A program made the position numbers and the translations under genes. The notes under the pieces are model-generated. The model saw only the letters and a program-made list of their open reading frames with translations. It did no database searches and was not told the origin of the DNA. Below, piece by piece: positions 54,110-63,739 of a DNA stretch of 64,000 bases (the first letter of the stretch is position 1; the number at the start of each line of letters is the position of its first letter). This DNA comes from an uncultured Alphaproteobacteria bacterium (GTDB lineage: Bacteria; Pseudomonadota; Alphaproteobacteria; Rs-D84): contig CAKQTG010000002.1 in NCBI GenBank assembly GCA_934276735.1, forward strand, positions 1 through 64,000, read 5' to 3'.

Positions 54110-54265
54110 TGACAATGAGTAGGTGCGGGCGTGCATAGCGCGACCAAACCATCACGAATGCCCCGCAGTTGTGGCGTGCCACAACGAGGGAAAGATGAGA
54201 ACCAAGTTCGAATCCGCGTCCCGCGGAAAAAATAAAAAACGACCCAAAGTGGTCGTTTGTTATTT
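54110..54265. other. Intergenic flank between array and tRNA-Pro
   Basis: No gene is supported. The end nearest the tRNA (54231-54261, AACGACC-CAAAGT-GGTCGTT) is a terminator-like hairpin for minus-strand tRNA-Pro transcription. If new spacers enter at this side, the leader lies here, but it shows no AT-rich leader. Confidence 0.5.
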
Positions 54266-54342
54266 TGGTCGGGGCGAAAGGATTCGAACCTTCGACATCT
54301 TGCTCCCAAAGCAAGCACTCTACCAGACTGAGCTACGCCCCG
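54266..54342 (-). tRNA. tRNA-Pro(TGG)
   Basis: 77 nt with encoded CCA. Acceptor CGGGGCG/CGCCCCG, D-arm GCTCAGTCTGGTAGAGTGC, anticodon stem CTTGC/GCAAG with loop TTTGGGA (anticodon TGG), and T-loop GGTTCGAATCC are all clear. Confidence 0.96.
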
Positions 54343-54401
54343 AAACGTCTGCAATTATAACAGCAATTTTTTGAATTGCAAATGTTTATATTATTTTGTG
54401 C

Positions 54402-54431
54402 TTGAACGCAGGGGGTAAAAGTTTATATCAT
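54402..54431 (+). promoter_or_regulatory. Promoter of the 54439-56339 operon
   Basis: TTGAAC (54402-54407), 18 bp, TATCAT (54426-54431); seven bases separate the -10 box from the ATG, and no ribosome site can fit. Confidence 0.55.
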
Positions 54432-54438
54432 GTGATAT

Positions 54439-55500
54439 ATGAACAGGCTGGTCCGATTTTTTGCCGCTTTTGTTATTGTTGCCATGGCAACGGGGGGCGG
54501 GATTTGTGCCACCACGCGCAGTGGCACCGCCGCATCAAATTACGTCAGTGCGAATACATATAACAACCTGTATCCGTATATGAACAATAAAATGCGCACT
54601 AATTTAAATCCGGGGACAACGCCGTCCCAATCCACAAACCAGATTGACGTTTTAACACGGACCGTGCCGGCCAATACCACATCTGGCACAACATCGCGTC
54701 GCGTGGTTGCGCGCGGTGCGTCGTCATCGGCGCGCAGTGCGGTTGCCACGAACACAAATGTTTCGTCGTCCGGTGCATCTGGCCAGACTGCACGCCGCGT
54801 TGTCGCGCGCCGCACGACCGCACGCAGTGCGACAAATTCATCAATGGGAACACGCACATCGGCGGGCACTGGCAGTGTCGCACCCGGGGCCGGGACCACG
54901 CGTGGTGTGTCAACGCGTAACGTCGTCGCGCGCAGTGGGCGTGGCAACACGGTAACGGTGGATCGCACTGATACGGCCACGACAAATACAATCACGACTG
55001 ACGGCGACGCAATATCGTCGGTGCGGTGCCTGGCCGACTATACGGAATGCATGAACGGATATTGCCAGCGTGAAAATACCGCGTATAATCGTTGTTATTG
55101 CAGTGCACGCCTGGCGCAAATCGATTCGCAATACCAGACGGATATTGATGCACTGATAAAGCAAATATTGACCATGCGGACCACGAAGCATTGGACAGAT
55201 GCAGAAATGAGTCAGTATTGGATGGATGCGGTCGGGAAATATTCTGGTGAAAATTCATGGGAAAACCTGGACAATGCGTTGAACATTGACTGGGCCGGAA
55301 CCGAGAGCAGGGTGCGTGGCCAAAACGCATTTGTAACCGGTCATGATTATTGTGTGCAGCATTTACGTGGGTGCTTTTATATGGCGGCAAACCTGCGTGA
55401 TGTGTATCGTTCAGAGATTGCACGTGACTGTGCAACGTATGAAAAATCGCTGCAGAAAATAAAAAATGCCGCCCAGAGTATAGTGGAGTCTTATAAATGA
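54439..55500 (+). CDS. Exported low-complexity/Cys-block protein
   Basis: A 353-residue protein with a signal peptide (MNRLVRFFAAFVIVAMATGG, ending ICA). Residues 25-185 are low-complexity Thr/Ser/Ala/Arg with repeated RRVVAR-like units. A Cys block then begins at residue 197 (C-x6-C-M-x2-Y-C-x8-R-C-x-C-S-x-R), with the same spacing as in the 6729-9812 protein. A helical C-terminal part follows (HWTDAEMSQYWMDAV, GCFYMAANLRDVY). The stop overlaps the ureohydrolase start by four bases (ATGA), so the two are coupled. No ribosome site: the message may be leaderless. Function unknown. Confidence 0.7.
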   Translation: MNRLVRFFAAFVIVAMATGGGICATTRSGTAASNYVSANTYNNLYPYMNNKMRTNLNPGTTPSQSTNQIDVLTRTVPANTTSGTTSRRVVARGASSSARSAVATNTNVSSSGASGQTARRVVARRTTARSATNSSMGTRTSAGTGSVAPGAGTTRGVSTRNVVARSGRGNTVTVDRTDTATTNTITTDGDAISSVRCLADYTECMNGYCQRENTAYNRCYCSARLAQIDSQYQTDIDALIKQILTMRTTKHWTDAEMSQYWMDAVGKYSGENSWENLDNALNIDWAGTESRVRGQNAFVTGHDYCVQHLRGCFYMAANLRDVYRSEIARDCATYEKSLQKIKNAAQSIVESYK

Positions 55501-56339
55501 AATCTTTATTTGGAATAGAATATGGCCGCGGGGCAACCGCACAACTGGTGCTGGGTGGACCGGCGTTGGCACCGGCGGCGGTGCGTAAAATGTATCCAGA
55601 CGCAAACTGGACCGTGGTCGCGGCCGATCCATACGATGCCGAATTGTGGTCAACCGATAGGTTCGGTGAAAATTTCTTGATTCAGCGCAAGATTTATGCG
55701 GCGACCCCGCATACGCCACACGTATTGATTGGTGGTGACCATTCGGTGAATTTTGGGCATTTCGCGGCACTGGCGGACCGTATGGGAAATTCTGATTTAT
55801 GCCTGGTCTATATTGATGCGCATTTGGATATTCATACGCCAGAATCGTCCCGTGTCCAGGCGTCTGGTGCGCCACATGGAACAAACGTTCGGGCGTTGCT
55901 GGGCCAGGGGGACGAACGCTGGCTGGGACTGCAGGCACGTGTGCCGGCACTGCGTCCGGAAAATGTGTTTTATTTGGGGTCGCGCTCTTATGAACCGGCC
56001 GAAATTGAATGCGTGAACCAGAATAATATATTTATGCGCACGCCACTGGATTTAGACACGCCGGAAAAAGTTGACGCCGTCATAGGCGAAGTTATTCGGC
56101 AAATTGATGGCCGGCCGTACGTTGTGTCGTTTGATTTTGATGCGATTGATGCAAATGTGTTTAGGTCCGTTCTGGTGCCAGAGCCGGACGGTCTGTCCCT
56201 GGATGCGGCGCGCCAGTTGGTGCATGCGTTTGCACCGGACGCACACAGCTTTGAATTTGTGGAATATGCACCACGTGACGATGACGCGCAAAGTGCGGAA
56301 ATTGTTCGCGAATTGGTGGGCATTGCGATGGCGGACTAA
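55497..56339 (+). CDS. Arginase/agmatinase-family ureohydrolase
   Basis: A 280-residue binuclear-manganese hydrolase that cleaves guanidino-type substrates. The three metal motifs are intact: LIGGDHSVNFG, YIDAHLDIHTPE and SFDFDAID. A related arginase, agmatinase or formiminoglutamase would each share them, so the substrate is not assigned. The motif SxDxDxxD is followed by ANVFRSVL instead of the more usual proline, which is slightly atypical. It is coupled by a four-base overlap to the exported Cys-block gene, an odd partnership. It ends four bases into the convergent spanin-like gene. Confidence 0.88.
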   Translation: MKSLFGIEYGRGATAQLVLGGPALAPAAVRKMYPDANWTVVAADPYDAELWSTDRFGENFLIQRKIYAATPHTPHVLIGGDHSVNFGHFAALADRMGNSDLCLVYIDAHLDIHTPESSRVQASGAPHGTNVRALLGQGDERWLGLQARVPALRPENVFYLGSRSYEPAEIECVNQNNIFMRTPLDLDTPEKVDAVIGEVIRQIDGRPYVVSFDFDAIDANVFRSVLVPEPDGLSLDAARQLVHAFAPDAHSFEFVEYAPRDDDAQSAEIVRELVGIAMAD

Positions 56340-56521
56340 ATTTCGTCACACATCAGATTATGTCGGTAAATATTGCGGGCCAAATCGTCACTGATTTGGC
56401 CCCAGTCATTTGCGCGTCCATAAATTGGTGTGCAGGGTGGACAGGTGTTATTCGGCAATGGTGTATTTTTCGCGCAGGATGCGACGAATATCGCGCATGC
56501 CAGTATGCATAGTTTTTTCAT
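56336..56521 (-). CDS. Rz1-like outer-membrane spanin lipoprotein
   Basis: A 61-residue lipoprotein with lipobox VASC after MKKLCILACAIF. The mature part is Pro-rich near its start (NTPLPNNTCPPCTP), as in phage Rz1. Its start lies inside the next gene in a different frame, with AGGAACAG as ribosome site. Nested Rz/Rz1 genes are a hallmark of phage spanins that fuse inner and outer membranes during lysis. No other phage gene is nearby. Assignment rests on size, architecture and nesting, not on sequence match. Confidence 0.5.
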   Translation of the reverse strand: MKKLCILACAIFVASCAKNTPLPNNTCPPCTPIYGRANDWGQISDDLARNIYRHNLMCDEI

Positions 56522-56672
56522 TTATCTGTTCCTGGTGTTGAATAATGCGGTTTTGTTGCGTTATTGCGTCGCGCGATGCGCCGCGTTCGCACCCCAGTGT
56601 GCCAATGCGCACCCCGGCGCAAAACGCAAATAAAATAAATGCGGCAACCGCCGCAATCGGATATATTTTCAT
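56448..56672 (-). CDS. Rz-like inner-membrane spanin
   Basis: A 74-residue protein. ATG at 56672, with GGAA upstream, starts an N-terminal membrane segment (YPIAAVAAFILFAFCAG) followed by a short charged helix (SRDAITQQNRIIQHQEQINE). This is the layout of phage Rz, although much shorter than the usual 150 residues. The 3' part overlaps the lipoprotein gene for 74 bases in another frame. It lies directly downstream of the rho terminator, so it needs its own promoter or readthrough. Could also be an unrelated small membrane protein. Confidence 0.5.
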   Translation of the reverse strand: MKIYPIAAVAAFILFAFCAGVRIGTLGCERGASRDAITQQNRIIQHQEQINEKTMHTGMRDIRRILREKYTIAE

Positions 56673-56687
56673 TGTGTTGTTTCCAAA

Positions 56688-56711
56688 CAAAACGGGGCAA
56701 TGCCCCGTTTT

Positions 56712-56712
<1 letters not shown>
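56688..56712 (-). terminator. Terminator of rho
   Basis: AAACGGGGCA-ATGCCCCGTTT with T-run on the minus strand, just past the rho stop. Confidence 0.85.
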
Positions 56713-57980
<1,268 letters not shown>

Positions 57981-58048
57981 GAATAAATCCTTTTGTGGGG
58001 GTGGGTATGCAAGAATTTGCACCCTGTGTTTATCTATTTAGCCCACGT

Positions 58049-58077
58049 ATTATACGCTTTTTATCCGTAAAAGTCAA
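58049..58077 (-). promoter_or_regulatory. Promoter of rho
   Basis: TTGACT (58072-58077), 17 bp, perfect TATAAT (58049-58054). Confidence 0.7.
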
Positions 58078-58154
58078 GATTTGTTATTTTTACTTGCTTT
58101 TTAGGCGTGTAATTGCTTTCATTAACTATATAATAAAACAAAGGAAGTAGAAAC

Positions 58155-58607
58155 ATGGCAGGTAGCATAAATAAAGTGATATTGGTTGGCAATGTTGGCC
58201 AAGATCCCCAGGTGCGCACAATGCAGAGCGGACAAAAAGTCGTCAGCTTTTCATTGGCGACGTCGGACAGATGGCGCGACCGCGCGACTGGCGAACAAAA
58301 GGAACAAACAGAATGGCATCGTGTTGTGATTTTCAATCCTAACCTGGTTGATGTCGCAGAACGCATGTTGCAAAAGGGCACAAAACTGTATCTGGAAGGT
58401 TCATTGCGCACGCGCAAATGGCAAAATCAACAGGGCGCAGACGTCTTTACGACCGAGGTTGTATTGAATCAATTCGCAGGTCAGATGGTTATCCTGTCTG
58501 GTGCCAAGAGCCTGGATTCCCAGGGAGCGGGTGATGCCCCAGCGGCGGCCCCGGCCCCACGCGAAGAGATTTCCGTTGCCGACATCGGTGACGACATCCC
58601 ATTTTAA
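58155..58607 (+). CDS. ssb: Single-stranded DNA-binding protein
   Basis: Tetrameric OB-fold protein of 150 residues that coats single-stranded DNA. The core shows INKVILVGNVGQDPQVRTM, VSFSLATSD and EWHRVVIFN. A short Ala/Pro-rich linker leads to the conserved acidic tip DIGDDIPF, which recruits repair and replication proteins. AAGGAAG precedes the ATG. The final 17 bases of the gene, including the stop, are repeated 102 bp downstream (58693-58709), which points to an insertion. Confidence 0.97.
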   Translation: MAGSINKVILVGNVGQDPQVRTMQSGQKVVSFSLATSDRWRDRATGEQKEQTEWHRVVIFNPNLVDVAERMLQKGTKLYLEGSLRTRKWQNQQGADVFTTEVVLNQFAGQMVILSGAKSLDSQGAGDAPAAAPAPREEISVADIGDDIPF

Positions 58608-58709
58608 TGGGTGGCGTCACCGGATTTTGCGCATGCAAAATCAATCGGTGATGAAACCAAGCGTCAGCGCAGGTTACGTGTAGCCGTGCGAAACGACATC
58701 CCATTTTAA
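58608..58709. repeat. About 102-bp palindromic insertion with duplicated ssb tail
   Basis: Between two copies of ACGACATCCCATTTTAA (58591-58607 and 58693-58709) lies a 102-bp unit with a hairpin CACCG-ATTTTGC-GCAT-GCAAAAT-CGGTG. It carries no ORF. This looks like insertion of a small palindromic element that duplicated 17 bp. Confidence 0.65.
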
Positions 58710-58739
58710 AAAAAACGCGCCCTGGGCGCGTTTTTTTAG
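58707..58739 (+). terminator. Terminator of ssb
   Basis: AAACGCGCCC-TG-GGGCGCGTTT with long flanking A and T runs. Confidence 0.88.
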
Positions 58740-59293
58740 AGAGTGCAGAGTGTAGAGAGCAGAGAGCAATGTTGCGCGCCACCGGCGCACTCGTTTTTTT
58801 TTGTTCCCCTCTGGCTAGAGGGGTGCCCGCAGGGCGGGGTGTCGTTTTATGGATTGCCGCGCTTCGCTCGCAATGACAAGAGTAAAAACGGACCAAGTTC
58901 CCCTCCGGTGGAGGGGTGGCACGAAGTGCCGGGGTGGTCTTTTTGTCCCTGCAGGGCAATGGTGACCCTCCTGCGCCGGTATGACGGAGATGTATGGTTG
59001 GGACCATATTTTACGGACATTGTGCGACAGTGAACAGAAGTAATTTTAAAGACCCTATTCCTGCCTTTGCCCACCCACAAAATCTTGCGATTTTGCGGGA
59101 CCCGGAGCAGGAATGACAAGTTTTTAAGTGTTCTATTTAAAAACTTTATCATTCTCTCACTTACTCACTTTTCATTGCTCTCTGCTCTCTAAAATGGACG
59201 ACACCCCGGTGCTTTGCACCGCCCCTCTGGCTAGAGGAGAACAAAAAAGTAGGTGCGGCGGGTGGGGGGGGGGGCTTATTATTCCCTGGAATT
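58739..59293. repeat. Gene-free repeat island 3
   Basis: No credible gene. It holds TTCCCCTCTGGCTAGAGGGG (58804-58823) and a block shared with island 2 (about 58913-58985). A region at 59000-59070 is an inverted, diverged copy of 1-90 of island 1 (ACCCTATTCCTGCCT). AGAGAGCAGAGAGCAATG motifs are present, as is a G11 run at 59264-59274 just before the rnhA stop. Confidence 0.7.
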
Positions 59294-59722
59294 TTATTTC
59301 AGGCGTTCGGCGGCGGTGCGGGCCAATTCATCACAACGTTCATTAAATTCGTTCCCGTTGTGGCCGCGAACCCAATGCCAATGTATTTTTATTGCCGTTG
59401 ATAATTCGTCCAGTTGCATCCACAGGTCTTGATTCTTGACCGGTTTTTTATCCGCCGTGCGCCAATTGTTTTTCTTCCAATTTTTTATCCAGGATTGCAT
59501 TCCGTTTTTTACATACTGGCTGTCGGTGTGTAATTCAATTTCACTGTGCCGGCGCGCCGCAGTCAGTGCGCGAATTACCGCCGTCAATTCCATGCGGTTG
59601 TTGGTTGTGTTCGCTTCGCCCCCGCTGCGTTCTGCGACGTTTTTATCATCTGTTGCAACAAATGCCCATCCGCCCGGGCCAGGGTTGCCAAGGCAACTGC
59701 CGTCTGTCCAAATTTTTAACAT
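59294..59722 (-). CDS. rnhA: Ribonuclease HI
   Basis: Degrades the RNA strand of RNA-DNA hybrids. The 142-residue protein has all four active-site acids: Asp in IWTDGSCLGNPGPGG, Glu in NRMELTAVIRAL, Asp in LHTDSQYVKNGM, and Asp in ERCDELAR after GHNGNEFN. Start at 59722 with AAGG eight bases upstream; a longer upstream frame would run into the tkt promoter. Divergent from tkt, with 36 bp between the starts. The 3' end borders repeat island 3. Confidence 0.96.
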   Translation of the reverse strand: MLKIWTDGSCLGNPGPGGWAFVATDDKNVAERSGGEANTTNNRMELTAVIRALTAARRHSEIELHTDSQYVKNGMQSWIKNWKKNNWRTADKKPVKNQDLWMQLDELSTAIKIHWHWVRGHNGNEFNERCDELARTAAERLK

Positions 59723-59741
59723 TTTATTTAACCTTGTTTTG

Positions 59742-59750
59742 TGATATAAT
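59742..59750 (+). promoter_or_regulatory. Extended -10 promoter of tkt
   Basis: TGATATAAT lies eight bases before the ATG; the -35 region is poor. It is the same nine bases as in the CRISPR repeats. Confidence 0.6.
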
Positions 59751-59758
59751 ATCATAAA

Positions 59759-61543
59759 ATGAGATTTGATGCCAAACAATTAGCAGAAATGTCACGCAGT
59801 GTCCGCGCATACGCGTTGGACGCGGTGCGGACTGCGCGTTCGGGACATGTCGGAATTGTTCTGGGGGCGGCAAATATTATTACAACAATTTATGCGAATT
59901 TCTTGCGCCCGGGTTGCGACAGATTTGTTCTGTCGGCGGGACATGGCAGCGCGATGTTATATGCCACATTAAAACTGGCGGGATATGATGTTGGGGATTT
60001 GAAATCTTTTCGCACGATTGGTGGATTGCCAGGGCACCCAGAATATGGAATTGATGGTGTGATGGCGACAACGGGTCCCCTGGGCCAGGGTGTTGGTAAC
60101 GCGGTCGGTATGGCATTGGCGGCCAAGATTCAGGGTTCGGACGAAATGGTTTATTGTCTGTGTGGCGATGGCGATTTATCCGAAGGTGTCGCGGCCGAGG
60201 CAATCGCCTTTGCCGGACGATACAGATTAAATAATCTGGTTTTATTATGGGATGACAACGGAATCACGATTGATGGTGCGGCACTGACCGATGTTGATAC
60301 GTCGGCGCGTATGCGTGCGGCGGGCTGGCGCGCGACGGCGGTGGCGGGTGATAATTTTAACGCGCTGGATCGCGCGTTGCGCGCGACGGCAAATGCGGAT
60401 GCGCCGACATTTATTCGCTGTCGTGATGTGATTGGCGCGGGATCGCGCCTGGCGGGCGCGGCGGCGGCACATGGATTGGCGTTGTCGGACGACGAACTGC
60501 AAAATTTGGTTTCTGAATTCACGTCGCCAGATGGTGATGTGTTGTGGGCAACGGTCGCCGCGGACGCGCATGCGAAATATATTTTTAATCAGCCGGACGT
60601 CAGTGTTGCTGATATGCCAACACTGGATTGCGATGCGGATATTTCAACGCGTGAACTGTCGGGAATTTATTTGCAATCAATGATTGCGGCGGGCGTGCGT
60701 CTGGTCGGGGGCAGTGCGGATTTATCGCACAGCACGAACGCCAAAACGTCGGCACATCATGACATTACGCCAGACGATTTCAGTGGTAATTTTATAAACT
60801 ATGGCGTGCGCGAGCATGCGATGGGCGCAATTATGAACGGTATGGCGGCGTCTGGCCTGCGGCCGTATGGGTCGACGTTCTTGGTGTTCAGTGATTATAT
60901 GCGTCCGGCGATTCGCATTGCGGCGATGTCTGGGTTGCCGGTGATTTATGTGTTCACGCATGACAGTGTCTGTGTGGGTCAGGATGGTCCGACGCATGAA
61001 CCGGTTGAACAATTGCCGTCGTTGCGCATGGTGCCACATTTGAACGTATTTCGTCCGTGCAATGGGGCCGAGGTTGCATACGCCTGGCGCAGTGCGGTGT
61101 CTGATACAAACTGTCCGACGTGTTTGATTCTGACGCGGCAAAAGATAAAGCAAATTCCGACGCCCGACGATGCAGATATTTCGCGCGGGGGATACGTCAT
61201 ATATCCGGCGGCGTCGCGCCGCGTGCGTGCGACCATCTTGGCCACCGGCAGCGAAGTGCCCCTGGCGGTCGCGGTTGCGCAAATTATCGGCCCAGATGTC
61301 CAGGTGGTCAGTGTGCCGTCTGTGTCCGGATTCCGCGCCCAGGATGATGATTACAAGAAAAAGATTTTACGTGGATTTGTCGTTGCAATAGAGGCGGCGG
61401 CGTCTGCACCGTGGTTTGAATTTGCCGATGCGGTTGTTGGTATTGATCGATTCGGTCTGTCGGGGCCGGGGGACGCGGTCTATCGTGAAATGGGCTTTGA
61501 TGCGGATGCAATTGCCGCCGATATTATGAAAAAATTGAAATAG
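59759..61543 (+). CDS. tkt: Transketolase
   Basis: Thiamine-diphosphate enzyme of the pentose phosphate pathway that moves two-carbon units between sugar phosphates. The 594-residue chain is shorter than the usual 660. It has ARSGHVGIVLGA, GPLGQGVGNAVGMALAA, the cofactor motif CGDGDLSEG through WDDNGI, and the pyrimidine-domain segment GVREHAMGAIMNGMA with FTHDSVCVGQDGPTHEPVEQL. The ATG lies about eight bases after TATAAT with no ribosome site, so it is likely leaderless. It starts a cluster with the YgjP-type gene five bases downstream. Confidence 0.95.
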   Translation: MRFDAKQLAEMSRSVRAYALDAVRTARSGHVGIVLGAANIITTIYANFLRPGCDRFVLSAGHGSAMLYATLKLAGYDVGDLKSFRTIGGLPGHPEYGIDGVMATTGPLGQGVGNAVGMALAAKIQGSDEMVYCLCGDGDLSEGVAAEAIAFAGRYRLNNLVLLWDDNGITIDGAALTDVDTSARMRAAGWRATAVAGDNFNALDRALRATANADAPTFIRCRDVIGAGSRLAGAAAAHGLALSDDELQNLVSEFTSPDGDVLWATVAADAHAKYIFNQPDVSVADMPTLDCDADISTRELSGIYLQSMIAAGVRLVGGSADLSHSTNAKTSAHHDITPDDFSGNFINYGVREHAMGAIMNGMAASGLRPYGSTFLVFSDYMRPAIRIAAMSGLPVIYVFTHDSVCVGQDGPTHEPVEQLPSLRMVPHLNVFRPCNGAEVAYAWRSAVSDTNCPTCLILTRQKIKQIPTPDDADISRGGYVIYPAASRRVRATILATGSEVPLAVAVAQIIGPDVQVVSVPSVSGFRAQDDDYKKKILRGFVVAIEAAASAPWFEFADAVVGIDRFGLSGPGDAVYREMGFDADAIAADIMKKLK

Positions 61544-61548
61544 TATGC

Positions 61549-62256
61549 ATGTCGGCTGATACAGAATTTATTACATCATGGGGTGAAAGTATTCCGGTGG
61601 TGATTGAAACGCGCCGCGGGTTGTGTAATATTACACTGCGCCCAAAAACGCGTCCGGTGCGCGAAATTCATATTTCAAAACCGTGGCTGTCAACGACGGC
61701 GTTGGCGTTGCGATTTTTGGAACAAAAACGCCGGTGGGTTGAACGCGTTTTTGCTGCCGCACCGTCACAGCGACGTGTAGGACCGGGCGATGTGATTGAA
61801 TTTTTGGGACGGCGGGTCACGTTAGTGCACGCACCATCGCAACGGTCAAATAAATTTGTTTGCCAAGATGGGGTTTGTACATTGGCCGTCGGTGGCGATG
61901 CAGATATGTTTGAACGCCGTGTTCGTGATTTTATCAAGGCTGAATTTTTGACTACGGTGCGTGCAATGGTTAAAACTGCACCACGCGAATTGTGGCCGTC
62001 GCGCATTGCTGTGCGTGATACGACCAGTCGCTGGGGCAGTTGTTCGTCATCGGGAACGATTTCGTTTTCGTGGCGTCTGGCGTTTGCACCCACAGACGTT
62101 ATGCGCTATGTCGTTATGCACGAACTGGCGCACCGTGTGCATATGAATCATTCGCCGGCGTTCTGGGCGACGGTGGCGCAATTATATGGTGACGGGGTGG
62201 GGCGTGCAAAGCGATGGCTGGCCGTGCATGGCGCAGAACTGCACCAATATTTTTGA
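61549..62256 (+). CDS. YgjP-like metallopeptidase-domain protein
   Basis: A 235-residue protein of the DUF45/YgjP family. The zinc motif VMHELAHRVHMNHSPAFW (HExxH with a third His five residues on) is complete, and upstream TSRWGSCSSSGTISFSWRLAF is the family's conserved segment. Its substrate is unknown. It begins six bases after the transketolase stop and lacks a clear ribosome site, so translation may depend on coupling. Some relatives sit beside restriction or helicase genes, but no such gene is here. Confidence 0.9.
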   Translation: MSADTEFITSWGESIPVVIETRRGLCNITLRPKTRPVREIHISKPWLSTTALALRFLEQKRRWVERVFAAAPSQRRVGPGDVIEFLGRRVTLVHAPSQRSNKFVCQDGVCTLAVGGDADMFERRVRDFIKAEFLTTVRAMVKTAPRELWPSRIAVRDTTSRWGSCSSSGTISFSWRLAFAPTDVMRYVVMHELAHRVHMNHSPAFWATVAQLYGDGVGRAKRWLAVHGAELHQYF

Positions 62257-62354
62257 TAAAATGCTTGAAAATGCGCAAATTTCAGCTATGGTTTCAGTAT
62301 GATTAAAAACGCAGTTGTTTTTTATGTCCATCATCACGCCGTGCGGCGTGGGTA

Positions 62355-62383
62355 TTAGCGTTTTGTATTTTTTATGATATAAT
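62355..62383 (+). promoter_or_regulatory. Promoter of hisS
   Basis: TTAGCG (62355-62360), 17 bp, TATAAT (62378-62383) in an extended TGATATAAT context; about 42 bases of leader follow. Confidence 0.6.
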
Positions 62384-62431
62384 TGACATTGATATGTCAC
62401 GAATTTCCATATAAACCACAGGAATAAAAAG

Positions 62432-63727
62432 ATGGAATTAAAGCCAACTAAACCATTGTCAGGTTTTATAGAATTGTTGCCGGCGCAACAGCGCTGTTTT
62501 GACGAATGTGCACGTCGTATGCAAGATGTTCTGCGTGTGGCGGGGTTTTCGCAACTGGATTTGCCAGCCATCGAACGGGCCGAGGTTTTGACCGATAAAG
62601 ACAACTGGGACGAAATTGAAACCCAGATGTTCTTGTTTCAAAAAGGCGATACGAAAATGGGCCTGCGCTATGACGGAACGGTCGGTCTGTCGCGTTATGT
62701 TGCGGGGCACTTGAACGATTTGGTGTTTCCATTTCGTGCGTCGCAATTTTCAAAACGCTATCGCGGGGAACGCGCGCAAAAGGGCCGTTATCGCGAATTT
62801 TACCAAATGGACATGGATATTATGGGTATCAATGCGCTGTCCACAAATTATGATGCAGAAATTATTTCTGTGATTGATCGCGCGTTGAAATCTGTTGCCG
62901 AATTTGTTGGACCGGCGCGTGTGCTGGTCGGGTCGCGTCCATTCTGGGATGCAATGTTTGCGCACTTGGGGTTGGATGATGCGCAAAAGAAATCAGTGTT
63001 TGTTTTAATTGATAAAAAGGACGCGATGGGCGACGACGAATTCGCATCTGGTTTGCGTGATGCGTTGAACGACGTGGCCAAAGAAGACGAAATTAAATCT
63101 GTATTTACGCGCGGATACACTGAATTTACCGGTCGCACACCCGAACTAGATGCGGCGATTGATGAATTGACGCACTTTGTTGCGGTGCTGCGCGATATGG
63201 GTGTGAACAATGCGGAAATTGATTTGTCGATTGCACGCGGTTTGGCGTATTACACGGGACTGGTGTTCGAATTCAAATTGATAAATCATCCGGAATTGGG
63301 CACGGCGGCCGGTGGTGGTCGTTATGCAGACCTGGCCGGAAAATTTTCCAAGACGAAAATAATCGGTGTTGGTGCGGCGATTGGTTTTTCGCGAATCTTT
63401 GTCGCGTTATTGGAATCTGGCCAGATTGATTTGACGCGTTTTGACGCGCCGATTCGCGCGGCGGTTTTGGTAATGGGCGATGAAAATTTGGCATATGCGT
63501 CGTCTGTTTTGGCGGCGTTGCGTGATAATGGTATTGCGTCGGTGTCGTATCTGGATACAAATAAAAAATTCAAAAATCAAATTGAATACGCTGACAAAAT
63601 TGGCGCAGATTACAGTGTGATTGTTGGTGAAACTGAACGCACGTCGGGTGTGGTTGCAGTTAAAAATATGCAATCTGGTGACCAGCAAACAATGAATCTG
63701 GACAATTTAATTAAAATATTAAAGTAA
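62432..63727 (+). CDS. hisS: Histidyl-tRNA synthetase
   Basis: Class II synthetase charging tRNA-His, 431 residues. Motif 2 region FSKRYRGERAQKGRYREFYQMDMDI, the histidine-binding motif IARGLAYYTGLVFEF and motif 3-like GGGRYADLAGKF to IGVGAAIGFSRI are clear. The C-terminal anticodon domain (AAVLVMGDENLAYASSVLAAL) is present, so it is a true synthetase, not the HisZ regulator. CACAGGAA precedes the ATG. It has its own promoter and is followed after 12 bp by prfA. Confidence 0.95.
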   Translation: MELKPTKPLSGFIELLPAQQRCFDECARRMQDVLRVAGFSQLDLPAIERAEVLTDKDNWDEIETQMFLFQKGDTKMGLRYDGTVGLSRYVAGHLNDLVFPFRASQFSKRYRGERAQKGRYREFYQMDMDIMGINALSTNYDAEIISVIDRALKSVAEFVGPARVLVGSRPFWDAMFAHLGLDDAQKKSVFVLIDKKDAMGDDEFASGLRDALNDVAKEDEIKSVFTRGYTEFTGRTPELDAAIDELTHFVAVLRDMGVNNAEIDLSIARGLAYYTGLVFEFKLINHPELGTAAGGGRYADLAGKFSKTKIIGVGAAIGFSRIFVALLESGQIDLTRFDAPIRAAVLVMGDENLAYASSVLAALRDNGIASVSYLDTNKKFKNQIEYADKIGADYSVIVGETERTSGVVAVKNMQSGDQQTMNLDNLIKILK

Positions 63728-63739
63728 TGGTGCAACCGT

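Noticed and set aside
54031..54354. 107-residue ORF on the minus strand
   Set aside because: It runs through tRNA-Pro and the terminator palindrome.
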